From the NCBI GenBank assembly GCA_028281465.1, contig JANQJV010000297.1, positions 27,515 through 91,514 on the forward strand: a stretch of 64,000 nucleotides of DNA, read 5' to 3'. Made by a program: the position numbers and the translations under genes. Shown one piece after another: positions 7,744-18,267 of the stretch (position 1 is the stretch's first letter; every line of letters starts with the position of its first letter). The DNA comes from Azospirillaceae bacterium (lineage in GTDB: Bacteria; Pseudomonadota; Alphaproteobacteria; Azospirillales; Azospirillaceae). The notes under the pieces are model-generated. The model saw nothing but the letters and a program-made list of their open reading frames with translations, was not told where the DNA came from and ran no database searches.

Positions 7744-9126
7744 CTAGGCCGCCGCCACCGCACCAGTCGCCGGTGCCGGCATTGTGGACGAGGAGCCGGT
7801 CGGCACGGGCTGATAGGCGAACTGGTGTGTAAAGCGGGCGAGATCGGCCGCGTCCAGGCCGACACGTACCATCAAGCCTTCGGGTGTTTCGTGGCTGGCC
7901 AAGACCTCGCCGCGTCGATGCAACCAGGCAATCGCCGCCCCATCGTCGAATGCCACAGTCACATCGATCACCTCTCGCCGCGCCGTCATGTGCCGGTCGA
8001 TCAAAGCGCAGAGATCCTGCAGTCCTTCCCCGGTCAGGGCGGATAATCGACAGAAATCCAAGCCGCTGCCGTGCCGCCGGTGCGCCTCCGCTCCAGGCAC
8101 CGTGCGTACATCCGGATCGATCAAGTCGATCTTATTGTGCACTTCCAGCACACGTCCATCTGCCTCGGCCTCGATCTCGAGATCGTGCAGGACGGCGATC
8201 ACATCGGCCCGCTGAGATTCGGTTTCGGGATGGGCGATATCCCGGACGTGCAGAATGATGTCGGCGTTGGCCACCTCTTCCAACGTCGCCTGGAACGCCG
8301 CCACCAGATGGGTCGGTAGATCGGCGATGAACCCCACGGTATCGGACAGGATCACCATACGGCTTGATGGCAGGCGGATGCCCCGCATGGTTGGGTCCAG
8401 AGTGGCGAACAAAAGGTCCTTGGCGAACACCTCGGCGCCGGACAAGCGGTTGAACAGCGTCGATTTACCGGCATTGGTGTACCCAACCAGGGCAACCACC
8501 GGATAGGGTGCCTGCTGGCGAAGCTTGCGGTGCAGGCCGCGCGTGCGGCGAACGTCGGCGAGTGATCGCTTGATCTTGGTGATGCGGTCGTCGATCAGGC
8601 GCCGGTCGATTTCCAATTGGGTTTCACCCGGACCGCCCAAGAAGCCAAAGCCGCCGCGCTGCCTTTCCAGATGGGTCCACGACCGCACCAACCGCGAGCG
8701 TTGATAGCTGAGCGAGGCCAGTTCAACCTGGAGCTGCCCTTCCCGCGTCCGAGCCCGGGCACCAAAAATCTCCAGGATCAGGCCGGTCCGGTCGATGACC
8801 TTGGTGTTGAGCGCCCGTTCCAAGTTACGTTGCTGCAGCGGTGACACGTCATGATCGACAACAACCAGCGCGATGTCATGCGCGTCAACCGCCGTGGCCA
8901 AAGCCTCTAAGGCACCACGCCCAATAAGCACCGATGCGTTCGGGCGGTTCACCCGTAAACTGTCCGCCGCGACCACCTCCAGACTGATCGCCTTGGCCAA
9001 GCCGACCGCCTCCTCCAGCTTGGCCTGGGGATGGCGACCGCCGCTCTCCGACAGATCGATGACCGGGTGAACGATCAAACAACGCGCGCCGACGACAGCA
9101 CCGTCGGTCGCCTGCGACAGGGACAC
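7744..9126 (-). CDS. hflX: Ribosome-associated GTPase HflX
   Basis: 460 residues, the normal length. The N-terminal HflX domain (ASVLIGRGALEAL, VVVDHDVSPLQQRNLE) leads to the glycine-rich linker GGFGFLGGPGETQLEIDRR. The Obg-like GTPase domain follows, with G1 GYTNAGKST (~215-223), G3 DTVGF and G4 NKID. HflX binds the 50S subunit and acts in ribosome splitting and stress recovery. The start is a GTG 7 bp after the hfq stop codon, so the two genes are almost certainly co-transcribed. The last ~40 residues are a poorly conserved Ser/Ala-rich tail. Confidence 0.95.
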   Translation of the reverse strand: MSLSQATDGAVVGARCLIVHPVIDLSESGGRHPQAKLEEAVGLAKAISLEVVAADSLRVNRPNASVLIGRGALEALATAVDAHDIALVVVDHDVSPLQQRNLERALNTKVIDRTGLILEIFGARARTREGQLQVELASLSYQRSRLVRSWTHLERQRGGFGFLGGPGETQLEIDRRLIDDRITKIKRSLADVRRTRGLHRKLRQQAPYPVVALVGYTNAGKSTLFNRLSGAEVFAKDLLFATLDPTMRGIRLPSSRMVILSDTVGFIADLPTHLVAAFQATLEEVANADIILHVRDIAHPETESQRADVIAVLHDLEIEAEADGRVLEVHNKIDLIDPDVRTVPGAEAHRRHGSGLDFCRLSALTGEGLQDLCALIDRHMTARREVIDVTVAFDDGAAIAWLHRRGEVLASHETPEGLMVRVGLDAADLARFTHQFAYQPVPTGSSSTMPAPATGAVAAA

Positions 9127-9133
9127 CGGATTG

Positions 9134-9382
9134 CTAATTGGCCTCTCCCTCTTTCGGCGGTTCGAACAACTGGATTGGGTGGGCGGGCATCACGGTCGAA
9201 ATGGCATGCTTGTAAACAAGCTGGGAATGCGCATCCCGCCGAAGCAACACGGAGAAGTTGTCGAACCAGGTTATGATTCCCTGAAGCTTCACGCCGTTGA
9301 CCAGGAAAACGGTTACTGGGGTCTTGTTCTTTCGCACGTGATTGAGGAACACGTCCTGTACATTTTGGCTCTTTTCCGACAT
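9134..9382 (-). CDS. hfq: RNA chaperone Hfq
   Basis: 82 residues with both Sm motifs: Sm1 covers [20 protein letters not shown] and the following [16 protein letters not shown], and Sm2 is [13 protein letters not shown]. Hfq forms a hexamer that anneals small RNAs to mRNAs; in alphaproteobacteria it also links to nitrogen-fixation regulation. The conserved Gln near the N-terminus and the KH pair of the proximal poly-U pocket are present, and the C-terminus is short as usual in this class. It lies immediately upstream of hflX (7 bp); 120 bp separate it from the phosphatase gene upstream, which leaves room for its own promoter. Confidence 0.97.
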   Translation of the reverse strand: MSEKSQNVQDVFLNHVRKNKTPVTVFLVNGVKLQGIITWFDNFSVLLRRDAHSQLVYKHAISTVMPAHPIQLFEPPKEGEAN

Positions 9383-9502
9383 TGGTCTTCGGCCTTTCGT
9401 TTGGTTTCTTGGGGCCTTCTACACAGAGCCCTGATCGGCCATGGCCTGCCTCACCGGCAACTGGCCTCACTCATCGCGTCGCACCGAGGACGATATGGTA
9501 TC

Positions 9503-10168
9503 CTAAAGGTCATTCACCAAGACGGTCAGCGCGCGACAATCGTCGACCCGCACCGCCGGCGGATACGTCTCCAGATCGTCGTCGAGGCCGGCTCCGAGCA
9601 AGATTGGCATACACCCGCTGCGATGGGCGCACTCCATGTCCACGGCGGCGTCACCGACGAACCAAACATCGGACGCCGTAAACGCCCCAAGCGACAGGCC
9701 GTGCGGATCCAGAGCCTGAACGACCGGAGCAGGGTGCGGTTTGTCCGCCTCAGCATCGCCGGCACCGACCATGGCGCCGAATTGAGCCGTCCAGCCCAAC
9801 AAATTCGCTTCCACGCGCAAGAACCGACCAGACTTGTTGCTCACCAGGGCCTGATAGACATTGCGCGCCGCCACGGCCTTCAGCAGCGCATCAGCGCCGG
9901 GCATCGCCTTCACATGATCCTGATAATGGGTGGCATAGTGGTCATAGAAGATATCCCGTGCTTCGGGCCAACGGTCGCCGAACAAAAGCGGAAAGCTGTC
10001 ACGCATGGAGCGTCGGACCCGGGCCAGCGTCTCGTCCATCGTCCACGGCGTATGTCCGAATGCCGTGAGTGTTGCGTTCAAGGCCGCATGTACACAATCC
10101 CAGTTGTCAGCGAGCGTATTGTCCCAATCATACAAAATCGCACGAGGCAACGTGTTGGGCATCGTCAT
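9503..10168 (-). CDS. HAD-superfamily phosphatase
   Basis: 221 residues with the HAD signature DWDNTLADNWD (nucleophile Asp and the +2 Asp), motif II Ser in ALVSNKSG, a Lys in EADKPHP, and motif IV VGDAAVDMECA. The cap region between motifs I and II is helical, as in the phosphoglycolate phosphatase subgroup, but the physiological substrate cannot be read from sequence. The start overlaps the stop of the upstream aminotransferase by 4 bp (ATGA), which indicates translational coupling. This gene is commonly found between the D-amino acid aminotransferase gene and hfq in related bacteria. Confidence 0.88.
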   Translation of the reverse strand: MTMPNTLPRAILYDWDNTLADNWDCVHAALNATLTAFGHTPWTMDETLARVRRSMRDSFPLLFGDRWPEARDIFYDHYATHYQDHVKAMPGADALLKAVAARNVYQALVSNKSGRFLRVEANLLGWTAQFGAMVGAGDAEADKPHPAPVVQALDPHGLSLGAFTASDVWFVGDAAVDMECAHRSGCMPILLGAGLDDDLETYPPAVRVDDCRALTVLVNDL

Positions 10169-11025
10169 GTTGACCGCCCATCGGCCAAACCGATGTAAGC
10201 TTGGCGCAATTGCTGCCCCAAGGGACCGGGTCTCCCGTCGCCGATCGGACGGTCGTCGATCCGGGTGATCGGCAACACAAAGGTGCTCGCACTGGTCATG
10301 AACGCCTCGCGTGCATTGTGTGCCTCTTCCACCGTGAACGGCCGGATCTGTACGCCGAACCCCGCTGCCTTTGCCAGATCCAGAATCGACAGTCGGGTAA
10401 TGCCGTTGAGAATCTCGTTGTCCGCATGGCGCGTCACCAGAGTACCGTCAGTGGTGACGATCCAGGCATTGCTAGAACATCCTTCCGTAACATATCCGTG
10501 ATCGTCGACCTGCCACGCCTCGAAGGCTCCAGCGTCGATGGCACGCTGTTTGCCGAGGACCTGCGGCAACAGCGCCACGGATTTGATGTCGCGTCGCTTC
10601 CAGCGGATATCCGGAATCGTGATGACACGGATGCCTTGATCCACCAGAGTCTCGGGCACGAACACCCGTTTGGGTCGCACCGTGATCACCAGGGTGGGGG
10701 CAGTTCGGCGCGGAAACCCGAAATCACGGCGGGCGGCTCCGCGGGTCACTTGCAGATAAAGCAGGCCGGTGTTCACCTGGTTGCGGTGCATCATTTCCCG
10801 CATGACCAACTCCAACACCCGCCGCGGCAGCGGCATGACCATGCGCAGTTCGCGCAACGAGCGTTCCAGTCGAGTCACGTGGCCGTCGCAGTCGACCAGA
10901 TTGCCGTCCTTGAGTGCGACCACCTCATAGACACCGTCCGCAAACTGGAACCCGCGGTCTTCGACATGCACCTTGGCTTGTGCGAACGGCACATAGCGTC
11001 CGTTCACATAGGCGACCCGCGCCAT
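10165..11025 (-). CDS. dat: D-amino acid aminotransferase (PLP fold-type IV)
   Basis: 286 residues from the ATG at 11025, which follows a strong AGGAGG-type site; the longer frame to 11106 is rejected. The fold IV features are YVNGRYVPFAQAKVHVEDRG at the start, the Schiff-base Lys in RRDIKSVALLP, and the PLP-phosphate region EGCSSNAW, GITR. The protein should interconvert D-Ala and D-Glu with 2-oxoacids and supply D-amino acids for peptidoglycan. Substrate preference within the ilvE/dat/pabC family is inferred from overall likeness and from the conserved trkA-dat-hfq neighbourhood. Confidence 0.85.
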   Translation of the reverse strand: MARVAYVNGRYVPFAQAKVHVEDRGFQFADGVYEVVALKDGNLVDCDGHVTRLERSLRELRMVMPLPRRVLELVMREMMHRNQVNTGLLYLQVTRGAARRDFGFPRRTAPTLVITVRPKRVFVPETLVDQGIRVITIPDIRWKRRDIKSVALLPQVLGKQRAIDAGAFEAWQVDDHGYVTEGCSSNAWIVTTDGTLVTRHADNEILNGITRLSILDLAKAAGFGVQIRPFTVEEAHNAREAFMTSASTFVLPITRIDDRPIGDGRPGPLGQQLRQAYIGLADGRST

Positions 11026-11146
11026 CTCCCCATTCCTCCTCTGCCAGCCATCAGCCGACCATTCCGCACGGCCCGGACCATGGCCGTTCAGCCGACGCAC
11101 CGTCAAGCGGTCGCAGCGCCGCCATCAAGCCACCAGGCCTGGCCGC

Positions 11147-12523
11147 TCAGAAGAACTCCAACCGCACCGCGAACATCTTTTCGACCTTCTTGACCTGGCC
11201 GGCTGCAGCCAAAATGATCACCCGGTCATGTGGCCGAATCACCGTGGACGGCCGCGGGATGATCACCTGGCGTTTGCGCACCAAAGCCCCGATGATGACG
11301 CCTGACGGCAGTTTGATGTCTTTCAGCGGCGTATTGATGACGCTGGCTGTCTCCAGAGCCTCCGCCTCCAAGATTTCGGCGAAGCCGTCCTTCAAGCTAT
11401 GCACGGCCCGGATACGGCCCCGGCGCACATGCTGCAAGATGGTCGACACTGTGATGGCGCGGGGGCTGACCACGGCATCGATGCCGAGTGGACCAACGAG
11501 GGGAGAATAGCTCAGTTTATTGATCAGCGTGATGACACGTTGGCAGCCGTACCGCTTGCCCAAGAGCGAGGCCAGGATGTTGGCTTCGTCGTCATTGGTG
11601 ACGGCGACCACGGTTTCCGCAGCACCCACATTGGCTTCTTCCAGCACTTCCGGATCGAGGCTGTCGCCCTGCAGCACCATTGTGCGCTGCACACGCTGGG
11701 AAATCTGCTTGGCGCGTTCCATATCCAGTTCTATCACCCGGGTGTCCACCTGAGGGTGCCGAGCTTCCAGCTCTTCGGCCAGGCACATGCCAATGTTGCC
11801 ACCACCCAAGATGACGATACGCCGCGCCTCCATCTCCTCGTAGCCAAACGCTGCCATGGCCCGGCCGACATGGTTGGTGTCGCAAACGAAGTAAACCTCA
11901 TCGCCGGCGATCATCTGATCGTCGCTGTTGGGAATAATCGGCCGCTCATTGCGGACGATGGCCACCACTTCAATGTTCAGATCCGGGAACAGGCCAGTCA
12001 GTTGGCGTAGCGGCGTGTTGACCAGGGGGCAGGATTCGCGACAGATAACGCCAATGACGCGCACGACACCATCCGCCAGGGGAATCATGTCGAAGGCGCC
12101 TGGCACTTGGAGGCGACGCGCAATGCCGCGGGCAACCTCGATCTCAGGCGAAATGATGACGTCGATCGGAATATGTTCACGCGCGAACAGCTTTGACCAG
12201 GTCGCGGTCAAATAGCTTTGACTGCGCACCCGGGCGATTTTGGTCGGCACATCGAACAGAGAATGGGCGACCTGGCAAGCGATCATGTTGACTTCATCGG
12301 ACAAGGTCACCCCGATGATCATGTCCGCATCGGCCGCACCGGCCTGGTCCAGCACGTCCGGGTGGGAGGCGAAGCCGACCTGAGCCTGAACGTCGAGTGT
12401 GTCGCCGATCTTCTGGATCAGGCTCGGCGACTGGTCGACGACCGTGACGTCGTTACCTTCTGCAGCCAAGTAGCGGGCAATGTTGGAGCCGACCTGGCCG
12501 GCTCCGCAGACAATGACCTTCAT
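11147..12523 (-). CDS. trkA: Trk potassium-uptake regulatory protein TrkA
   Basis: 458 residues comprising two tandem RCK units. Each has a Rossmann NAD-binding domain (VIVCGAGQVGSNIARYL at 2-18, IVILGGGNIGMCLAEEL mid-protein) and a C-terminal TrkA_C domain (VINTPLKDIKLPSGVIIGA in the second). It is a peripheral cytoplasmic subunit that gates the TrkH/G K+ channel with NAD(H). No trkH lies in this window. It follows ntrX by 109 bp on the same strand, an order conserved in Rhodospirillales and Rhizobiales. Confidence 0.95.
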   Translation of the reverse strand: MKVIVCGAGQVGSNIARYLAAEGNDVTVVDQSPSLIQKIGDTLDVQAQVGFASHPDVLDQAGAADADMIIGVTLSDEVNMIACQVAHSLFDVPTKIARVRSQSYLTATWSKLFAREHIPIDVIISPEIEVARGIARRLQVPGAFDMIPLADGVVRVIGVICRESCPLVNTPLRQLTGLFPDLNIEVVAIVRNERPIIPNSDDQMIAGDEVYFVCDTNHVGRAMAAFGYEEMEARRIVILGGGNIGMCLAEELEARHPQVDTRVIELDMERAKQISQRVQRTMVLQGDSLDPEVLEEANVGAAETVVAVTNDDEANILASLLGKRYGCQRVITLINKLSYSPLVGPLGIDAVVSPRAITVSTILQHVRRGRIRAVHSLKDGFAEILEAEALETASVINTPLKDIKLPSGVIIGALVRKRQVIIPRPSTVIRPHDRVIILAAAGQVKKVEKMFAVRLEFF

Positions 12524-12632
12524 CGCTGGCTGCCTTCACCATCCGGCCACGGGTCACCTCTGTATCGCGTCGACAAAATCATCGTTCGACAATGGTCAAG
12601 ACCGCTGGTTGAAGCAAGGACAGTGCCATTGG

Positions 12633-14036
12633 TCACTCCGCGGCAGCTTTCGGGGGCCGGTCCATGCCGTGCACACCCAGAGACTTGAGTTTGCGGTGCA
12701 GAGCCGACCGTTCCATCCCGACGAAGGATGCAGTGCGGGAGATGTTACCTCCGAACCGCGTCACCTGCGACAGCAGATACTCACGCTCAAATACCTCCCG
12801 TGCTTCGCGCAGCGGCAGGCCCATGATCTCGCCTCCCTTCTCCCATTTGAGGACGGCTGGAGTGATTGCGCCGATCTCCGGTGGCAACATGTCGGCGCGC
12901 AGCGGCTGACGCGGATCTCCTGTGTTCATGATGAGCATCCAATCGATGGCATTGCGCAGTTGGCGCACATTGCCTGGCCAGTCATAGGCCTGCAAGGCCG
13001 CCAAGGCGTCCTCGCCCAGCTCCCGCGGCGGCAGCCCAGAACCCTCCGCCGACCGGGTGATGAAATGTTTGGCCAACAGCGGTATGTCCTCGCGACGCTC
13101 GACCAGAGACGGAACGCGCACGGGCACGACGCTCAGTCGGTAGAACAAATCCTGGCGGAACCGGCCATTCTCGATCTCGCTCGGCAGATCTCGGTTGGTA
13201 GAAGACAGAACGCGAACATCGACCTCGACCCGGCTGCCACCGCCCAGACGCATGAAGGTGTTCTCTTGCAGAACACGCACAATCTTGCCCTGCGTCTCAA
13301 GCGGCATGTCAGCCACTTCATCGAGGAGCAACGTACCGCCGTGCGCCTGCTCCAACACGCCGATCTTGCGTGCGCCGCCGGTTTCGCCCGGTTCGGCACC
13401 GAAGAGCTCGCTTTCCAGCCGATCCGGTCGCAGGGTCGCACAATTCAGAATAACGAATGGCCCCTCAGCACGGCGCGAACGGCCGTGCACCATGCGCGCC
13501 ACCACCTCCTTGCCGGTGCCCGGCGCGCCGCTCACCATGACGCGGCTGCTGGTCGGAGCCACCTTTTCGATGACATTGCGGAGTTGGCCAACCATGTTGG
13601 ACCGGCCGATTAAGTCGTAATCGGCACCGGCACGCATCCTCAGTTCCTGGTTCTCACGGCGCAACCGGGCGGCTTCGATCGCCCGTTCCACGGAAACCAG
13701 GAGGCGATCGGTCTTGAACGGTTTCTCGATGAAGTCATAGGCGCCTTGTTTGATGGCCGTGACCGCAGTCTCGATCGTCCCATGTCCGCTGATCATCAAG
13801 ATCGGTACCTCAGGGTGATCATGACGGATCTCTGGGAGCAGCTCGAGCCCGTCCAGCCGGCTGCCCTGCAGCCAGATGTCAAGCATGATCAGACTAGGAC
13901 GCCGGGCCCGCAACTGCGCCAAGGCCTGGTCGGCGTCGGCTGCCTCGCGCGTCTTCATGCCCTCGTCGTTTAGAATGCCCGCAATCATCATGCGAATGTC
14001 GGCTTCGTCGTCGACGATCAGAATGTCATGCGCCAT
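12633..14036 (-). CDS. ntrX: Nitrogen-assimilation response regulator NtrX
   Basis: 467 residues: receiver (Asp53 in [13 protein letters not shown]), AAA+ central domain (Walker A GAPGTGKE, Walker B LLLDEVAD) and a C-terminal Fis-type helix-turn-helix ([21 protein letters not shown]). The loop that normally carries GAFTGA for sigma-54 contact is replaced by [14 protein letters not shown], as is typical for alphaproteobacterial NtrX. It therefore probably does not activate sigma-54 promoters in the usual way. It overlaps the 3' end of ntrY by 11 bp. Partner of NtrY in nitrogen and redox signalling. Confidence 0.95.
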   Translation of the reverse strand: MAHDILIVDDEADIRMMIAGILNDEGMKTREAADADQALAQLRARRPSLIMLDIWLQGSRLDGLELLPEIRHDHPEVPILMISGHGTIETAVTAIKQGAYDFIEKPFKTDRLLVSVERAIEAARLRRENQELRMRAGADYDLIGRSNMVGQLRNVIEKVAPTSSRVMVSGAPGTGKEVVARMVHGRSRRAEGPFVILNCATLRPDRLESELFGAEPGETGGARKIGVLEQAHGGTLLLDEVADMPLETQGKIVRVLQENTFMRLGGGSRVEVDVRVLSSTNRDLPSEIENGRFRQDLFYRLSVVPVRVPSLVERREDIPLLAKHFITRSAEGSGLPPRELGEDALAALQAYDWPGNVRQLRNAIDWMLIMNTGDPRQPLRADMLPPEIGAITPAVLKWEKGGEIMGLPLREAREVFEREYLLSQVTRFGGNISRTASFVGMERSALHRKLKSLGVHGMDRPPKAAAE

Positions 14037-16332
14037 GGGACAGAGCCTTTTGGTCCGGGGCCGGCGACGGGTCGGTGATCTCGACCGCCGCAGTATTCGG
14101 CATCGTTTGTCGGGTCAGGGGAATGTGGAGGGCGACACGGGCGCCCTGTGGCGACCGATCCTGGAGGGTGAGGTCACCACCATGGTCCTCCATGATCTTA
14201 CGCACGATGGCAAGACCGAGGCCGGTGCCTTTGGGCCGGGTGGTGACATAGGGTTCGGTCAGTCGCTGCCGTTCCTCACCATGGGGCAGGCCTTTACCGT
14301 TGTCTTCGACACTGATCACCAGTGCGTCTGGCATCCGCCGCACTGCTACGGTGATCTCGCCCGCCGGGAGTGCCGTGCCATCCTCTCCGGGCTCCCGGCC
14401 CTGGACGGCTTCCACCGCATTCTGCAGCAGATTGGTCAAGGCTTGGGAGATTTGCCGGGCATCGCAGGCAACCACCAGCCGATCGGCGGGCAGGTCGGTC
14501 CTAAAGCGGATCGCCGGATGGGCGGTGGTCTGTAGAAAGACCGCCTGACGGCACAGATCGTGGATATTGGCTTCCTTCATAACCGGTGACGGCATGCGCG
14601 CGAAGGCGGAGAATTCGTCCACCATTCGACCGATGTCGAGCACATGGCGCACGATGGTATCGGTACAGATTTGGAAGGTCTCTTTATCGCTTTCGATTTC
14701 CTTCAGGTATTTACGACGCAACCGTTCTGCGGAGAGCTGGATCGGCGTTAATGGGTTCTTGATTTCGTGCGCAATGCGCCGGGCGACATCGGCCCAAGCG
14801 GCCTTGCGCTGCGCCGCCAACAGTTCGCTGATGTCGTCGAAGGTGACCACGAAACCGCGGATCTCGTCACCGACGATCTCTGCCGCGATGCGCACGAGCA
14901 ACGTCCGCTTTGGCGTGCGTGACCGGCGTAGCTCGATCTGGGACTCGATCATACGTCCGGAACGCCGCTGCAGGCCCTCCAACACCGGTGCCATTTCCGG
15001 CACCGCTTCGGTAAGGGGACGCCCGACCAGGGCATCGGCTGATGCCTCGCCGAGCAGCACAGCCGCCGATTGGTTGGGCAGATTGATCACACCATCCTGA
15101 TCCAACCCAAGCACGCCGGCGGACACGCCTGCCAAGACAGCCTCGGTGAAGCGCCGCCGCAGGTCGAGTTGGCGGTTGGCTTCGACCAGTTCGCGCTGCT
15201 GTGATTCGATCTGCCGTGTCATGCGATTGAAGGCCCGGCTGAGCACGGTCAACTCATCGCCGGTATCGGCTTCGGCGACGCGGACCGCGAGATCTCCAGC
15301 GCGCACCCGCTCTGCCGCGCCGATCAAGGCACTGACTGGATGTGCCAACTGGCTGGCGAAAATCAGGCCGGTCCAAACCGAGGCGAGCAATAGCAGCAGA
15401 CAGACCACGACGAAGATCATGGTGACCGTGATCTGCAGGCTGGAACGCCGACCTTCCAACTCGGTATATTCGGTGAACGCCGTCTGCGCCGTCTCGATAT
15501 GGCTCAAAACGAGCGGTTCAACCAACCGCCCGACGTAGAGAAATGTGTCGACGAACCGGTCGAGCCGGACCAGGGCGCGGACCCGGTCGTCCGCATCGTT
15601 GACGAACAGCACCACCTCACCCTGCCGCGCTCGGCCCAGGTCGTCTTGAGACGGCAGATCCAGCGTCAACGAGAAACTGAACGGTGACTGGGCGACAGTC
15701 ATCATGGTGGTCCCGTCAAACACCACCGATTCGGCCAGGCCACGCAAGGCGGCTTGGGTCGAGACGACGCTCTCGAAGCGTTCTGGATTGCGCAGGAGCA
15801 GCATGGCTTCTTGATTAAGATCATTGGCCATGGCGAGGACATCCGCTCGGATGGTCTTTTGATGTTCGTGCAGATACGCCCGGGCCACCGCGATGGATTC
15901 ATTGACCGCCGTCCGAACCCGGTCGCTGAACCACTCTTCCACACCGACAAAGAAGAAAAAGGTAGCGAAGGTAGCAACGATAATCGCCGGGGCAACGGCG
16001 ATGACGCTGAACAAGGCCACCAAGCGGATATGGAGCTGTGAGCCTGCCAAACCGCGTCGGCGTAAAATCCAGATGTGCACGATGCGACGCGCGATCAAAG
16101 CCCCCAACAGGAGCAGAATAATCAGATCGAGCGTCAGCAGGATGGTGACGGTGCGCGGATCGGGGGTGCCGAACGGGGGCGTGTCGGTCAGTGCCGCATA
16201 GGTGGCAAAGCCGGCCGCGATCGCGGCCAAGGCCAAGAGAACAGCGAGCTTGTTGCCGAGTTCAACCCGGCTTGCCCATCCCATGAACCGATGCCAAAGG
16301 CCCGGCGCCGTCTCCAAGGCGTCCGACGTCAT
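14026..16332 (-). CDS. ntrY: Sensor histidine kinase NtrY
   Basis: 768 residues, full length for the family. The N-terminal membrane region has several helices (about 28-47, 60-83, 95-130), then a periplasmic segment and a further transmembrane helix near 290-320. HAMP ([19 protein letters not shown]), PAS ([16 protein letters not shown]), HisKA ([20 protein letters not shown]) and HATPase ([18 protein letters not shown]) domains follow. It phosphorylates NtrX. The gene starts about 490 bp downstream of ntrC, so ntrYX can have its own promoter. Its 3' end overlaps ntrX. Confidence 0.95.
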   Translation of the reverse strand: MTSDALETAPGLWHRFMGWASRVELGNKLAVLLALAAIAAGFATYAALTDTPPFGTPDPRTVTILLTLDLIILLLLGALIARRIVHIWILRRRGLAGSQLHIRLVALFSVIAVAPAIIVATFATFFFFVGVEEWFSDRVRTAVNESIAVARAYLHEHQKTIRADVLAMANDLNQEAMLLLRNPERFESVVSTQAALRGLAESVVFDGTTMMTVAQSPFSFSLTLDLPSQDDLGRARQGEVVLFVNDADDRVRALVRLDRFVDTFLYVGRLVEPLVLSHIETAQTAFTEYTELEGRRSSLQITVTMIFVVVCLLLLLASVWTGLIFASQLAHPVSALIGAAERVRAGDLAVRVAEADTGDELTVLSRAFNRMTRQIESQQRELVEANRQLDLRRRFTEAVLAGVSAGVLGLDQDGVINLPNQSAAVLLGEASADALVGRPLTEAVPEMAPVLEGLQRRSGRMIESQIELRRSRTPKRTLLVRIAAEIVGDEIRGFVVTFDDISELLAAQRKAAWADVARRIAHEIKNPLTPIQLSAERLRRKYLKEIESDKETFQICTDTIVRHVLDIGRMVDEFSAFARMPSPVMKEANIHDLCRQAVFLQTTAHPAIRFRTDLPADRLVVACDARQISQALTNLLQNAVEAVQGREPGEDGTALPAGEITVAVRRMPDALVISVEDNGKGLPHGEERQRLTEPYVTTRPKGTGLGLAIVRKIMEDHGGDLTLQDRSPQGARVALHIPLTRQTMPNTAAVEITDPSPAPDQKALSHGA

Positions 16333-16824
16333 CCAGTGCCCTGCCCCGCCTCGCTCACACCCAAACGTGTGGGCTTTCTGCTACAGCTTTATGCGCCGAT
16401 TTGCAACAGTGATCTGTTCCCATAAGGTCACAGTCAAGAACAACCCTGGGCATGGGGAGTGTTGCCGTCCCTGCCGTCGCGAAACCACATCCTGTGCTCA
16501 CAGGGACAAGGCGATTTCTCATCAAGGCCGGATGAACCTAGATCCGGCGGCTGAGACGTGTACGTCTGACGTACAGACTTGAAACGGCGTCGGTTTTTCG
16601 TTCGACTCAAATTGCTTCACAGTTGAGAAAATTCTCACAAAATCAATGTGGTCGCTGCCAACTGGCGGATTTAGGATGACGGCGAGGTTCGAGGACGACG
16701 TCCTTCGCCTTGGCAAGCAGTTGCCACATCACACCTGTGCCTAGCATAGGCTCCCGCGGCGCAGATCCGCCCGGCCACGACTCCGCGATTTTCCAATCCT
16801 CCTCCTCCTCCTTGCGGTGTTGCC
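16333..16824. other. ntrC-ntrY intergenic region with two inverted repeats
   Basis: No gene is seen in this 0.49-kb spacer between the end of ntrC and the start of ntrY, so it probably holds the ntrYX promoter. It contains a perfect palindrome TGTACGTC-T-GACGTACA (16559-16575), a good shape for a dimeric regulator site, and a 7-bp hairpin GCCGGAT-N8-ATCCGGC (16527-16548). A pyrimidine-rich triplet run (TCC repeats, about 16796-16810) lies just past the ntrC stop. No U-tract follows the hairpin in the ntrC direction. Confidence 0.6.
16559..16575. promoter_or_regulatory. Perfect 8-bp palindrome upstream of ntrY
   Basis: TGTACGTC and GACGTACA flank a single T. It lies 227-243 bp before the ntrY start codon, in the only spacer of the dusB-ntrBC-ntrYX block. 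The length and symmetry suit a dimeric transcription-factor operator; which factor is unknown. The NtrC consensus (TGCACC-N5-GGTGCA) does not match. Confidence 0.4.
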
Positions 16825-18267
16825 CTACTTCAAGCCGCGCACGACCTGGATTTCAAGCTCGCGAATTTTTTTGCGCAGCGTATTGCGGTTGAGGCCGAGA
16901 AGTTCTGCTGCCTTGATCTGGTTGCCACGTGTTGCCGTGAGACTCAAGGTGATCAACGGCCTTTCAATTTCACGCAACACACGGTCGTAAAGGCCGTTCG
17001 ATGGCATACCGTCCTTATGCGCCGCGAAGTAGTCGCGCAGGTGTTTTTCAACGGCATGGCCGAGACCGTCACCCTTGCACTCCTCAACCTCCGGCACCGC
17101 TGGGGCCGATTCGGTCAGTTCGGCTTCGATCACGTCGACACCAATCACCTCCTGGGAGTACAGCGCCGCCAGACGCTGAACCAGGTTCTCAAGCTCCCGC
17201 ACATTGCCGGCCCACCGATGCCGCTTGAGCCGTTCCAAGGCAGCCGTTTCCAACGTCTTCAAGGGCAATCCCTGCCCTGCAACTTGGGTCAGGAAATGCC
17301 GCACAAGAGCAGGAATATCCTCCGTGCGCTCGCGCAATGGTGGGAGACGGATTGGCACCACATTCAGACGATAAAAAAGATCTTCGCGGAACAATCCCTG
17401 GCGGATGGCGTGCCGCAGGTCCCGGTGCGTAGCAGCAACAATCCGCACATCGGTCTTGATCGACGTCCGGCCGCCGACCGTGGTGTATTCGCCCTCCTGA
17501 AGGACGCGCAGCAGACGGGTCTGCGCTTCCAGCGGCATGTCGCCGATCTCGTCGAGGAACAAGGTACCGCCCTGGGCCTGCTCGAATCGCCCGGTCGACC
17601 GGTTGGTTGCCCCGGTGAACGCTCCTTTCTCGTGTCCGAACAGTTCGGACTCGATCAATTCGCGTGGGATGGCGGCCATGTTGACCGCAACGAACGGGCC
17701 ACTGCGGCGTTTACCGAAATCGTGCAGCGCCCGCGCCACGAGCTCCTTACCGGTGCCGGATTCGCCGGTGATCATCACCGTGAGATCGGTTCCCATCAGG
17801 CGCGCCAGAACCCGATAGATTTCCTGCATGGCCGGCGATCGGCCGATGAGCGGAAGTTGTTCCTCCGGTTCGTCGTCGGTGCGCGGTGGCTGAGCGGATG
17901 GCGGTGCCCGCAATGCCCGCTCCACCACCGCCACCAATTCCTTGAGATCGAATGGTTTTGGCAAATACTCGAAAGCGCCACGCTCTGCCGCTTTAACCGC
18001 CGTCATGAGCGTATTTTGGGCACTCATAACCACGATGCGCAATTCCGGGCGAATTTTCTTGATACGTGGAATCAGGTCGAGGCCATTCTCGTCCGGCATG
18101 ATGACATCGGTGATGACCAGGTCGCCCTGACCATCCGATACCCAACGCCATAGTGTCGCTGCATTGCCAGTGGTCCTGACCTCATGCCCGAGGCGGCCCA
18201 GGGCTTGATTAAGGACAGTACGGATGGCCCGGTCATCATCGGCCACTAGGATCGACGCGGACGGCAT
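16825..18267 (-). CDS. ntrC: Nitrogen regulation response regulator NtrC
   Basis: 480 residues: receiver with Asp54 in [13 protein letters not shown] and LPKPFDL, AAA+ domain with Walker A GESGTGKE, an intact sigma-54-contact loop GAFTGA (in [13 protein letters not shown]) and Walker B LFLDEIGD, and a C-terminal Fis helix-turn-helix ([21 protein letters not shown]). When phosphorylated by NtrB under nitrogen limitation it activates sigma-54 promoters such as those for glutamine synthetase and ammonium transport. Its start codon overlaps the ntrB stop by one base. Confidence 0.97.
   Translation of the reverse strand: MPSASILVADDDRAIRTVLNQALGRLGHEVRTTGNAATLWRWVSDGQGDLVITDVIMPDENGLDLIPRIKKIRPELRIVVMSAQNTLMTAVKAAERGAFEYLPKPFDLKELVAVVERALRAPPSAQPPRTDDEPEEQLPLIGRSPAMQEIYRVLARLMGTDLTVMITGESGTGKELVARALHDFGKRRSGPFVAVNMAAIPRELIESELFGHEKGAFTGATNRSTGRFEQAQGGTLFLDEIGDMPLEAQTRLLRVLQEGEYTTVGGRTSIKTDVRIVAATHRDLRHAIRQGLFREDLFYRLNVVPIRLPPLRERTEDIPALVRHFLTQVAGQGLPLKTLETAALERLKRHRWAGNVRELENLVQRLAALYSQEVIGVDVIEAELTESAPAVPEVEECKGDGLGHAVEKHLRDYFAAHKDGMPSNGLYDRVLREIERPLITLSLTATRGNQIKAAELLGLNRNTLRKKIRELEIQVVRGLK

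Noticed and set aside
16559..16575. NtrC binding site
   Set aside because: The palindrome lacks the GC-rich TGCACC/GGTGCA half-sites and spacing of NtrC sites.
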